This document shows, one piece after another, positions 42,207-53,846 of a stretch of DNA of 64,000 bases (within the stretch, counting starts at the first letter, position 1; each line of letters opens with the position of its first letter). Both the position numbers and the translations under genes were made by a program. Where the stretch lies: the NCBI GenBank assembly GCA_036186865.1, contig AP025067.1, positions 16,213,358 through 16,277,357 of the forward strand. The letters are read 5' to 3'. Below the pieces are notes generated by a model. It had not been told where the DNA came from, made no database searches, and worked only from the letters and a program-made list of their open reading frames with translations. The DNA is from Eustoma russellianum (Eukaryota > Streptophyta > Magnoliopsida > Gentianales > Gentianaceae).

Positions 42207-43983
42207 TTATGATCTACAAAACATGCAAAGTAACACTTTATTAATAATGAGGTTAAAATTTATAAAACTCCCACTAAAACATAACCCTCAAAAGAAATAT
42301 TTTAGTGAGCTAAGATCCATATTTGACTTAATTCTAAACTCAGCTTTGGCATGACGCTTAAAATTAAGTTATTTAGGTAGGTAACATCTTTACCAATTAC
42401 ATCTTATGTAACTCTTAGAATTTATGGAATAATGACATCATATATCATTGTATGTTAGATTCCATCTAATGCCTTGGGCCCAAAACCGTTTTGATAGCCC
42501 AATTAAGTCTAACCAATTTTAAACATATGAGTAGCACTATTACTCATCCTACGTAGCTAGGAATGTTTAAAGCACATTGCTTTGGCAATACCTACTTTAA
42601 TACAATCCCAGTTTTAATAGGTGTTTAAGACATGAATGGCATCAAGACTTAAATTATTAATGAGGGTTCAACTTAGTTTATGTCTTGCACTGCATATCAT
42701 TATATCGTAGCATCCTATATGCATATATAATATATCATCCACGCATCTCATACAAAATGATAAATATGCAAACGTAACATAGCATGGCCAAACTAAATAT
42801 GATCTTCATGAGACCAGATGAAGATCATAAAGGAAACCCTATGTGAAAGACTTCCTATTACAACATTTGCAATGATACATATCTTCTTGTCTTGAGCCCG
42901 TGCCTCCATCTCCATGGAATCCACTCGTCCTTGGTGTGTGTCTCCATCACCATTTTGTAGCTGATTCTTCATTTATTACAATAACAAAGAAAAACCTAAC
43001 TACTTGTATAATAAAATACAACAAAAACTACAACGGCACGCAGGCCATAATAACCCAAAACAAAAATATGACTAAGTCAATCACATAGGTCCTGAGGCCA
43101 TGCTAGGCACCATGCAAAGACATCAACAATTATAATATATCTTACATAAATATATTATAATAAATAAATATATATTGACATTCTTAATGTCACGGTAACG
43201 AACTATAGGGCGTACGCATACGGCGGTTCCGCTAGCCGGTTAGCGGGCAGGGTTCCGAAGGGCAGCGCCCCTAGGCGGGGTCGAGGGGCAGCGCCCCTCG
43301 AAGCCAAACAGAAAGTATCAATCGCATTGATAATTTTCTTTTCGAAACCCTAACACAGACGCGTCAATCATATTAACGATCTTACTGTTTTGAATACGTG
43401 TAAGCCCTTATAGAAGCACCGATCGAACCGAAAGTTATCATTCAAAACCCAAAACAGAATCATCAATCGAATTGATAATCTGCTGTTCGAAATCCAAAAC
43501 AGAATCAATCTGCCATTCGAAATGCGAAAACAGAATCATCAATCGAATTGATAATCTATCTGTTTTGAATATGCATAACTCTTACAGAATCATTATCGGT
43601 TGTTCATATCGATATAAACATAATCGATTTTGATCATCACATGAAAAACGAAAACTTTATATCACATATAACAATCTCGAATCATAACATCTCATGAAAA
43701 CGAATTGAAAACATCAATCCGCTCTCACCAGATGAGATTCGAATAGGGTTTTACACATAGCGTATGTTTATATCTAATATAAACAGAGTCGGTTTTGATC
43801 ATCACATGACAAACGAAAACCGCCGTATACAAATCATCTCATGAAAACGATTTAAAAAACACCATTCTTCTCTTATCATATGAAATCCAAGTTGGGGTTT
43901 TTGAACATATCATGCCATACGAAAAACAGTAAACATATAATCACATAAGCATGATATAATCGATTTAAACGAGACAACAAGTG
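42207..43983 (-). other. copia-2 5' leader, non-coding
   Basis: About 1.8 kb between the PBS and gag, long for copia. It holds a GC-rich patch near 43220-43310 with the perfect hairpin TCGAGGGGC-AGC-GCCCCTCGA (43281-43301) and a second partial copy just before it. An imperfect repeat of AATCATCAATCGAATTGATA lies at about 43440-43560. Confidence 0.65.
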
Positions 43984-43995
43984 TCTCTGATACCA
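43984..43995 (-). other. PBS of copia-2
   Basis: Minus strand TGGTATCAGAGA next to the 5' LTR; tRNA-iMet type. Confidence 0.9.
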
Positions 43996-43996
43996 C

Positions 43997-45442
43997 TGTT
44001 AAGTAATCAACCGAGATCACTGCCAAACGCGCAGCGGAAAACAAAAACTTGATCTCCGATTTCCTACCAAGGATCCATGTTGTTCGTTTAATCGATGAAA
44101 AAACTCAAAAATTACCTCCGAAGATTCGAAATCTGCAGATGGAAGAGGTGCGAAATCACGAACACCCTCTGTCGGTATCCACACGAACGCTTCTGCCCGG
44201 AGTGCTAGCTCTTCAAACGGCGCGGCTGAAGAACTCGTTTTTCTCAAAAACGATTCTAGGGTTTCGTTTTCTGTTCTTTCGTTTTTCTAGTTGCTTGGTG
44301 TATGAGATACGCCAACCTCCATACATATATATAGATATCAAAATCCGATTGCAGATCGGATTTGTTAACGCTATCAAAATCCGTACCAGATACGGATTCT
44401 GTTAGGATTAGATAAAACAAATCAAAATCCATATCAAATATGGATTCTCTGTAATTATCCGATGATATAAATATATACATAAAAAAAAGCGAAATTAATA
44501 ATAATAATAATTAATATCCAATATTAATATTATTAACATTAAAAAACGATAATAATAATAATAATTAATATCCAATATTAATATTATTAATATTATTAAT
44601 CTCAGCCATACGCATTCTTGTGTGTGACCCGATAGGCCCATATTAATTGGCAGTTGATTAAATCTCTATTAAACCAACAAGTCGTAATTGGACTCTAGCA
44701 AGGCATTACAACTACCCAATTAATACGAGTAAAGTCCAACTAGCCTAATAATAGTACATGCATTAATCCCTTTGTCACACGATATCTAGTTTGAACATAA
44801 GTCATGGTCAGCGTCATACTTATATAGTTCAAACATATGATTACTCGATCTCTAAGTAGACTGATAAAACAAATGATATTGATCACACTATCAATTCATT
44901 TGAGTACGGCCATGAATTTCACAGTCTCACTAATCGAGAGGCCCAAAGATATCACTCTCAAAAGAGAGGGACAAATTCTATCTTGATTGTTCAATATCCT
45001 CTACATAATTTCTATCACATTCAATCATGACCTTTATTATTATCCAATTACGGATAACGTTTGATCATGTCAAAATATAATAGTCCTTATGTTGGAAACT
45101 ATGACAATCTCAAGTCAAAGGATTAAAACATGACTATCGTGAGATTTACTTATGACGCTAATCCATGTAGTAATCTCATGATGGGTCTATCCAATACATT
45201 GTTCTCTAACAAATATCTATGAGATTGATTCATATCACCATACACATAATCATCTCATGATTATCAAATCAATACTCATACTGATTATAGATTATTTTAT
45301 CTCTATAACAATAATGAATCAGGGACATATATCAAAATTGTGTAACATACTAACCAACAATAATGATAATAAAACCTCTTTTATTAATAATAAATGCATA
45401 ACATAAATATCCAAATCATGGCCTAGGGCACATACACTAACA
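43997..45442 (-). repeat. 5' LTR of copia-2
   Basis: 1446 bp. Its hairpins at 44341-44363, 44378-44398 and 44426-44446 all have perfect 8-9-bp stems and 5-nt loops. Confidence 0.93.
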
Positions 45443-45447
45443 AAAAT

Positions 45448-48238
45448 AACTTACGATTTTGCCCCTAAGACACAGTCTTAGACATAAGTGATGACTTGAA
45501 CATAAGGCGATGATCATGAACATAGGTACTGGTCTCAGTTATAAGCAATGATTCTGAACATAAGTCACGATCTTAGACCTAAGTAACAATCTTGATTACG
45601 AGTTGACTTTAGACATAAGTACGGAATTAGTAATAAGTGTTGAATATGCACTAATTATGATTTGGAAATAAGACGCGATCTTAGAGGTAAGAATGATGAT
45701 GCTAAGAACGATCCTAGAAATAAGTTATGATCCTAAACTATAGAGGGCCAGCGGTCTTGGAAACACGTATATCTAAGATATCCCATACAATTCTCCCTTA
45801 TCTAAGGTTGAGCACAATTCTCTAAGCCGTGATCTTAGTAACCCTAGTTGAACACTATATAATTGATTTAAATGAATTACGATGTTAATCAGAATATCCT
45901 AGTACAAACATTAGGTCAATATTAATGGGTCAGGCAGTAACTCGGGCTGCCTTACCATAACTGCAACATGGTACTTGACACCATTAGGGTAAATTAAAGA
46001 AGGTCCATACTCTTACTTGACGGTGACATCAGAACATGCTTAGGGACTAATTTGGGACCATGGCTACTAAGAAATGAATTGTAATAGTAGAGTAAATACT
46101 AAGAGATGATTTATAGTAGAATGATAGAAACTAAATAACGATTAGCGTTATGATTGGTAGAGTTAGTGAAAGATACTGTCAACGGAGTTTGTAGATTACA
46201 ATTAAGATGCCAATTTTAGAATTACCAAAGTAGGCCGATCATATTAGTCTTATTAGCGATATTGATCGGTAGCGACATCCGAGAACCGGCTATATTATAC
46301 ACCTTGGAACGATAAAGTGTCACAAAATCTTTAGCTAAGTGATGAACCCCTAGAAACAATGAGTTACTTGGCTTGAGTCGGGTAGGCTTGAAATTGCAAA
46401 GGAGCAAGCATGAACAAGTAATAAGTGATTTTCAGGTGAGATTTAACTGAATTAGAGTTAGCGGTTAAAACAACCCAGTAAGAAGTGCGATGGATTAGGG
46501 TGGCGCACAGGAGTACGGTGAATGAGAATACTTTAAGGCGATTAATATTTAGTTTGCCATGCTAGGTTGGACAGTCTCAGCTAAAGAGGTTAGCATAAAT
46601 AGACGAACATTAGACATATAAGTTATGTTACTTAGGTAGAATTATCCTTGACCGTAAGAGTGGATTATAGAAATTATACGAAGTATGGACAAATATTTTT
46701 CAAGCGGTTAAGTATTTATACATGAGCACGTACGCCAAGATATACCCTATATTTCAAAGATTTTTCAATTTTTCTAAGTATTTTAACTAGGGTGCTTACT
46801 TATATAGTCCGCTAACTTAAAAATGCTATATTTTCTTCCGTATTCGTATTTCAACCTGATGGAATTTCAACTACTATTAACAAAATCTGAAAAATAGATA
46901 CATTTTAAAATGGTGGTGAGTTGAAGAGCAATATGTCTATATATTTCTTATATTATTTCACAAATTTTCGTTTTGCTATGCTTATCCTGTTAAAATAATT
47001 TGTGTTGTCGACTATGGATATCGCAAGCCTTTTATTTTTGGAATTGTCAACCGCTTGCCATGAAGTTACCTAAATTTTTGCGAAACAAGAAGTAGTTTCA
47101 AGACATACATCTTTTTTTTAGAGAAAGAGATATATCATTTCCAAATTTTTTTATAAAACTTTACGTCGTTGAGTTTCAAATGGTTTTAAGGCGGTCTTAC
47201 CTGTAACACTTTTGTGAGTAGACTATACCCATATTTTTTTTCCTTGTTTGAGACACTTTTGCGAACAATTTAGACATCCCTTTTATAAGAGGTCACTCGA
47301 AACACCACCTGCAAAAACGATTTTATAATACTTTAGCTCTCGTGTCCATAAAAAAATTTTTTTATTAGGGATACTGTAAAAATAATTTAAGCTATATATT
47401 TAAGCCACTTAAGCTATATGTTGTTTAAAGAGAAGCATGTCCATACATATATTTCATATACTAGGCTTATGACGGTATCTCTGAGAAATTAAGAGCATGA
47501 TCATAGAGCTAGTTGGTAAGTATATAAGAACTGCTTTTGAAGACTTAGTCGTGTTAAGGAGGGGTAACGATTACCATCATGGCATACACCAGGATGTTAG
47601 TATGGTTGAGCATCTGAGTGATAAATCATATGTGATAAATTTATGAATCGGGTATTGTAGGTTGCAATAAGTTGGGTGAAACACGTCAAGTGGTGTAAGT
47701 GGAAGATTGTAAGCACTCATTATCGAGGACTAAGTAAGGACTGAATCGCATAAGGATTAGGTCCCCTTGAGAGACGTTAGTATTGACTAAATTAAATCGT
47801 ACTAGAGTACATCGTATTTCGAAAAATACATATGGCTCAGGGATGAGTCTTGTGAGCAGGGCGTAAGTTAAAGATTGGGCTACACCTAAGAACTGACTTT
47901 AGAGGGTTGTTCATGATAACCAATATAAGTATGATATAGCCCGACGATTAAGTTACGAAGCCAGTATAATGACGGTACCCTTAAAGTTGATTCGAGAGCT
48001 ATACAAGAATAGGTTACGATCTAGCAGATGGAGGACAATGGATATAGAGAGTACCTTGTGTGTATACACACTGAATGATTTGAGAACTTAGTCCTGTATC
48101 GAGGAAGTGAAATGGGTACCATACCGGAATACGCAAGGAATACTAATTTCGGTCATGATATAAGTAAATAAATTGTGAGAGACTGTACTAAGTCATATAT
48201 TTCATACCGAACAAGTTTCGAGGACGAAACTTTTTGTA
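45448..48238 (+). other. Non-coding interior of element B
   Basis: Collinear with 10227-12690 of element A, with about 300 extra bases at about 47560-47865. It opens with a degenerate ATAAGTGATGA-type short repeat and ends with TTTCGAGGACGAAACTT and a G-rich polypurine tract (48238-48250). No credible coding frame longer than 80 codons. Confidence 0.8.
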
Positions 48239-48250
48239 AGGGGGGTGGAA

Positions 48251-50935
48251 TGTTATGCCCCGCACACTCCGTAGGATAATGACGGGATAAAACAAAAATT
48301 AAACGCGATTAAGAACAATTGATAGAAATAAATTAAGAATTGAATACTGGATTTATTGGAATTTATTAAGGGAATAAATGATAGAATTAAGTAGTATTTA
48401 ATTTAGAATTGAATATTAGAATTTTATTATTTAAGATAACTAACATAATAGGATAATTTAGAAACTCCAAATTTCACCCTTCCCCATATTTAAACTGACA
48501 GAACGTCAGTTTCTCTATTCATTCAGAGAAACCGACGCCTCTCCTCCTCTCCTTAAGCGATTTGTGCAAAGCTCCAACCCTAGGGAAGGTTTTCAATCCA
48601 TTCTTCGCTTGTTCTTCAGATCTTCTTCGAGTAATCAAAGGCAAGTAATCTACTTATAAGTTCTTAGGTCTTGCGAAAGAATAAGGCCTACTCTTGATAT
48701 CAAAATTGGATCACCATGCAGTAGTTTCTTTCTGTGAATCTATATGTGATTTCTGTGTTTTGGTTTTGGAGATTTGGCCATTATATGTTGAAAAACATTG
48801 TTATTGTTGTTGATTATGTGAGACCATACAAAACCCAATCCCACGAACCCTATTTGGTGCTATTTGCAGTTGAAAAGGGAGAAAAGGGGAAAAAGTGAGA
48901 TCTTTTGGGTTTGTTGGGGGAAAGGTTTGAGTTTAGGCTTGAATCTATGTTTGGTAGGTGTATAGTGTTCAATCTGTAGTTTAAGCATGAGATTATAGCA
49001 GGGATTAGGCTTGGATTGATTGGGATGAAGTTTGGGATCAATTGGAGTTAGGGTTCTGCAGTTTCTGCAGAAATCGCAAAGTTTCTGTTCTGGAATAGTG
49101 GACATCGATCGATCGATGTGAGGGGATGAAGTACTTCGATCGATCGATGTAGGAAGGGTGGAGAGATCGATGTCCTCTGATGGACATCGATCGATCGATG
49201 TAGAGGGAGTTGAGAGATCGATGTCCTCTAATGGACATCGATCGATCGATGTGGAAGAGGATTGAGAGATCGATGTCCTCTGACGGACATCAATCGATCG
49301 ATGTGAGGGTATGAAGTTACATCGATCGATCGATGTAAGGGTATGATGTCCATCAGTTTTGGTGGAAAATAAAGGAAGAAAGAGGGAAGCTAGGGGACCC
49401 TTTGGGTGATCTTGGAGACTTCTTAGGACATGATTGAGGTTAGTCTAAGTCTTGGGAACATGACTTAAGATGGTGAATCAAATTTGGTGAATGTGAAGGG
49501 TATTCGAATCTAATTTCAACGTGGATGACCTAGGAGGGTTAGGAAATGAACGTATGAGGTGTTATAGAGTTCAATGAAGGAAAGGTAGGGGTTCTCACAT
49601 GGGTTTGTGAATTTTTAGAATCAAGGTTAAGTGTTGACGACCTAGCTTGAAGCATAAGCATTGATGTGTAAGTGAGGGAAATCTTGTGTGGTTGCTTAAT
49701 ACTGAATGTGAATTGAGTAGGTGAACATGAATTGATTATGTGAACGAAGAATGTGTTTGAAATGAGGAGTCTTGCATCATGGCACTTGCATTTGCATATT
49801 GTTTTGAAAAGAGCTGTGCTTCGGCACAGGTTTGCGAAGGTGGCCTGTAATGTTAATCGGGATGGAAATATAAGCCGAGGTGCATTACAGGGCACAAAGT
49901 TGTCTGTAACGTTAACCGGGATGGAAACATAAGCCGGGGTGCGTTACAGGGTATAAAGTTGTCTGTAACGTTAATCGGGATGGAAATATAAGCCGAGGTG
50001 CGTTACAGGGTATAAAGTTGTCTGTAACGTTAATCGGGATGGAAATATAAGCCGAGGTGCGTTACAGGGTATAAAGTTGTCTGTAATGTTAATTGGGATG
50101 GAAATATAAGCCGAGGTGCGTTACAGGGTATAAAGTTGTCTGTAATGTTAATCGGGATGGAAATATAAGCCGAGGTGCATTACAGGGTATAAAGTTGTCT
50201 GTAACGTTAACCGGGATGGAAATATAAGCCGGGGTGCGTTACAGGGTATAAAGTTACGAGACCGGACATTGTGACATGCATTGCACTGTTTTGAAAAGAA
50301 AGTGTCCATGCATTTGTGACTGTGTAGTGTAGTGCATATTTTGTCATGCATCACGTGAGTCGGTTTGGTATGATTGATACGTGATTTGACTGATAGTTAA
50401 CTGTCGAATGTTATGAATTACTGTGCTTATGTTCTTGTACTGATAAATCTACGCTCTCGAAAGTATACAAGACATGTGCCCCACTACCCCTTGAATTATA
50501 TATTACTCATGTCTTGCCATGTGTTGATCCCGTATGTCTTATAAGCAGGTTACTTGCTAGCGTTTGTCGCTAAGGGTACTGCCTTTGTCATTGCAGATGA
50601 GCCTAGCTATGATATGATTTTCATAGAGGACGATGGCGAGTGGGCCGAATGGGATGCTTAGAGACTTGTTGGGTGATAGTCGAGGTTGTTGCTAGTTATT
50701 TCAGTTTCTTTCATTCCTTCAAGGATTTAGTTGGTTACCATGACACTCGTTTGTAATTTCCTTATATTATGAGTTTCAAATTTGATGGTTTAAATTTATG
50801 AGATACGTGTTTCCGCACTTATTCTCTGACGTCATTGATGAAGTGTAATCGAGAGATGAGACGTCTTGTAGTCTTCTCAGTAAGCTACGACGGGTGCACC
50901 GGTTCGGATTCCGCTGTCCGGGTCGGGGCGCTACA
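48251..50935 (+). repeat. 3' LTR of element B
   Basis: 2685 bp. Palindrome array 49102-49340; TGCATCATGG/ATTTGCAT box 49773-49797; TTCG hairpin 49814-49829; seven-unit hairpin ladder 49845-50255; micro-frame 50596-50661. The ladder has the best-preserved stems in the window. Confidence 0.93.
49845..50255 (+). repeat. Tandem hairpin/TATA ladder in LTR B (3'), seven units
   Basis: Seven 59-bp units, all but the first ending GGGTATAAAGTT. Outer-stem variable pair by unit: TG/CA, CG/CG, CG/CG, CG/CG, TG/CG (wobble), TG/CA, CG/CG. Inner stem: TCGG/CCGA, CCGG/CCGG, TCGG/CCGA, TCGG/CCGA, TTGG/CCGA (wobble), TCGG/CCGA, CCGG/CCGG. Every unit can pair if G-T is allowed. Confidence 0.85.
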
Positions 50936-51834
50936 CAGTCTACTAAGTTTCCGGCCCAATCTGCATCTGTGTAGGCTTGGATGTTTAAGTGTCCATTGTT
51001 CCGAAACACAATTTCTCTTCCCGGTGTCCCCTTCAGATGCCTCAGAATTCTCATGACTGCATCCATATGGTGTTTCTGAGGGCGATGCATGAATTGACTG
51101 ATAACACTTACTGCATATGCGATATCAGGCCGAGTATGTGATAGATAGATCAGCTTTTCGACCAGCCGTTGGTACTTCCCTATATCCAAGGCCACTTCGT
51201 CTTCAATGATCTGTAACTTCTGATTTGTTTCCATAGGGGTACTGCTAGGTTTGCAATCGAGCATTCCTACCTCTGTGAGAAGGTCTAAAATATACTTCTT
51301 CTGTGATATGTATATTCCAGCTGTTGATCTCAGAACCTCAATTCCCAAGAAATATTTCAGTCCAATCAGATCTTTCATTTCAAACTTGGTGAATAGATTG
51401 TCCCTGAGACGTGCAATCTTCTTGAGACTGTTTCCTGTGATCACCATATCATCTACATATATGATTAAGCACGTAACTAGCTCTTTTCTTTTCTTAATAT
51501 ACAATGTGTGATCTGCATTATTTTGGCGATATTCATCTTGCTTCATCACTTCGATAAACCTACCAAACCATGCTCGAGGAGACTGCTTGAGTCCATACAA
51601 TGCTTTTCTCAGTCTGCAAACTTCTCCCCTTTTAAAATCTGTAGAAAAACATGGAGGAGGATCCATGTACACCTCTTCTTTGAGATCATCATGTAGGAAA
51701 GCATTCTTGATATCAAACTGATGAAGAGGCCAATTCTGGGTTGCAGCAATGGAAAAAAGCACTCTGATGGTATCAATTCTGACTACAGGGGAGAATGTCT
51801 CGAAATAATCAATGCCATAGGTCTGGGTGTACCC
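50936..51834 (-). pseudogene. Outer copia RT and start of RNase H
   Basis: Minus-strand frame from 51762 has HQFDIKNAFLHDDLKEEVYM, LYGLKQSPRAWFGRF, YVDD at 51448-51459, STPMETNQKL, LSHTRPDIAYAVSVISQFMH and IQAYTDADWAGNLVD, where element B interrupts it. The apparent frame beyond 50936 only reads into LTR B. An in-frame stop at 51835-51837 separates it from the upstream RT block GCRWVFTIKYKADGSIERNK. Catalytic Asp residues are present. Confidence 0.88.
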
Positions 51835-52743
51835 CTACACAACAAGGCGAGCTTTGTTCCTCTCAATACTTCCATCGGCCTTATACTTGATAGTAAATAC
51901 CCATCGGCACCCAACAATTTTCTTTCCAGGAGGAAGGAGGCATTTTTCCCATGTACCATTTTTCTCAAGAGCCTGCATTTTAGTAATCATAGCCTTTTTC
52001 CATTCTGGCCGGGACTGGGCATCTTCAACTGTTCGCGGAATTCGTTCCGTACATAGGGATGTGAAGAATCCTTGAGCTATATCAGACACCCCTGTCATAG
52101 ATAGATCAACAGGATATTTTGAAGCTTTAGATATTTTCCACGGAGAGTACCTGTCAGGTGGAACACCTCGCTTTGCCCTTGGAAGTAGTATCCGTACTTC
52201 CTGCTGTTCCACCTGAAGATCGGTCTTTGTACACACTTCGGGGGTAATTGGGTAATCAAGAGAAAGGAAAGTATCACTATTATATAGATTAGGATCATTT
52301 TCAGATGTCATATTAGTATCACTACCAGGAATCAACCGAATAGTACTAGTATCCTGATTTGTTACCTCGAGAGAATCATTTGTAGGGGGATCCTGTGGTA
52401 GTGGTACGGATGCCGCGGGTGGTACAATATTGGGAGCTACAGTACATTCGGCGCCATCTACTTGCCTTGTTGGAACAACCGTTGGACATGTATGGGATGG
52501 CACCGTACAATCTAGGGTTCCGTCAAATGTACTCTCCCCCCAAAACCGAGATTGGGAGGTATAGTAGTATTCTTTTTCAAGGAAAATACAATTCATGGTG
52601 ATATAGATTCGGTGGGTACGAGGGTTATAACAGAGGTAGCCTTTTTGAGTAGTGGCATATCCAACAAAGACGCATTTTTTCAGCACATTGATCAAGTTTA
52701 GTTCGGTCGTGTTTGGGGGTATGAGTAAAGACAGTGCACCCAA
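51835..52743 (-). pseudogene. Outer copia integrase C-terminus, linker and RT start
   Basis: 302-codon frame, same phase as the RT frame downstream. It begins in the integrase tail (CVFVGYATTQKGYLCYNPRT, IFLEKEYYY), passes a Ser/Thr/Pro-rich variable linker, then WKKAMITKMQALEKNGTWEK and GCRWVFTIKYKADGSIERNK of the RT. The only break from the RT is the stop at 51835. Confidence 0.85.
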
Positions 52744-53846
52744 ACACTTTCGGGGGTAGTGTATATAGTGAGGGTAAGGGGTCTTAGGAGGAGAGTACCT
52801 GGAGGGGTGTTTGGTATTCTAGGATGCAAGTGGGAAGTCGGTTAACAAGGTAAGCAGCAGTAGATACTGCCTCCGGCCATAAACTATTCCGGGACATTAG
52901 AGTCGAACATCATAGCTCGGGTCATTTCAAGAAGGATCCGATTTTTGCGTTTAGCGACCCTATTTTGTTCAGAGGTGTGTGGATAAGATGTCTGATGAAT
53001 GATGCCATGAGTATTAAAGAATTCTGTCAGAGTACTATCAAGATATTCCCCCCATTGTCAGAACAAAGAGTTTGTATTTTTGTGTCAAACTGAGTCTGAA
53101 TCATGTTGTAAAATTAAATGAATTTGTGAGAAACCTCTCACTTATGTTTTAAGATATACAACCACGTCATGCGAGAAAAATCATCAACAAAGATTACGTA
53201 ATAACGGAAGCCAAGTGGGGTATTATAAGGTGAGGGACCCCACACATCAGAGTGAACTAGAGAAAACATGCGATTGACCGGAGTATTATTGACAACATAG
53301 GATGCCCGAGTTTGTTTCGCCCAGAGGCAAGTATCACAAGACAAATTTTGAAGTTTAGAATTAAATAAAGTAGGAAAAAGGCGTTTTAAGTAGCTAAATG
53401 AAGGGTGTCCTAATCGTCGATGCCATAGCCACACCTGTCGTTCAGTCGTCCCGGTGGCAAGATTAGACTTTTCCTGCTGCACCGCTGCATCCACATAGTA
53501 CAGTCCCTGGCGCTCAGTACCACGTCCAATAATCGCCCCCGTACGAATGTCTTGCACAAGGCAAAAATTATGATACATAAGCACTATGCAATCAAGAGCC
53601 TTGGTAAGCGACTGATAGACAACAATTTTGTGGAAAGAGAAGGAACATAGAGGCAGTTTTTTAAGGCAAGGTTTGGTGTGATAGAGATACTGCCTCCATC
53701 TTCGACTGTGAGGGATCTCCCGTTAGCAGTTGCAACGGCAGTCTTAGTAGGTGGTGTATGTGTAACGAGGTAACAAGGGTCATATGTCATTGTGTCAGTG
53801 GCAACACAGTCAAATATCCATTGTGAGTTGGCTTTGGTTGTGTAAC
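52744..53846 (-). pseudogene. Outer copia protease, pre-integrase and integrase core, broken
   Basis: From 53846 leftward: protease region (WIFDCVATDTMTYDP, where the usual DSGA is altered to DCVA, so the protease active site is damaged), then VYQSL-type protease tail, GAG-pre-integrase WLWHRRLGHPSFSYLKRL, CDTCLWAKQTR and integrase VHSDVWGPSP and FVDDFSRMTWLYILKHK (53584-53138). The integrase core from 53138 to 52744 (SDNGG block near 53055, then HTSEQN) is spread over several frames. Confidence 0.8.

Larger units (their letters stand above)
36766..45442 (-). mobile_element. Ty1/copia element in minus orientation (copia-2)
   Basis: LTRs 36766-38218 and 43997-45442 (TGTTA...CTAACA as read on plus), with exact duplication AAAAT at 36761-36765 and 45443-45447. 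On the minus strand it reads PBS (43984-43995), gag, protease, integrase, RT, RNase H, polypurine tract (38219-38230). LTRs differ by roughly 1 percent by eye. Pol is interrupted by two stops and one frame slip, so the copy is only lightly decayed. It is inserted in element B, opposite to B's direction. Confidence 0.93.
22096..50935 (+). mobile_element. LARD-like Ty3/gypsy (Tekay-type) element B with nested insertions
   Basis: LTRs 22096-24661 and 48251-50935 (TGTTATGCCCCGCAC...GGGGCGCTACA) with exact target duplication CAGTC. The own interior is only a gag N-terminus (24940-25043 plus 36575-36760) and a non-coding region (45443-48250). Two copia elements sit inside it: a SIRE-type at 25044-36574 and a minus-strand one at 36766-45442. 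Without them B is about 8.6 kb. It belongs with element A: same interior, related LTRs. Confidence 0.92.

Noticed and set aside
50776..50935. Extension of the outer copia RT frame to 50776
   Set aside because: These last bases belong to LTR B beyond the CAGTC duplication; the apparent tail is read-through.
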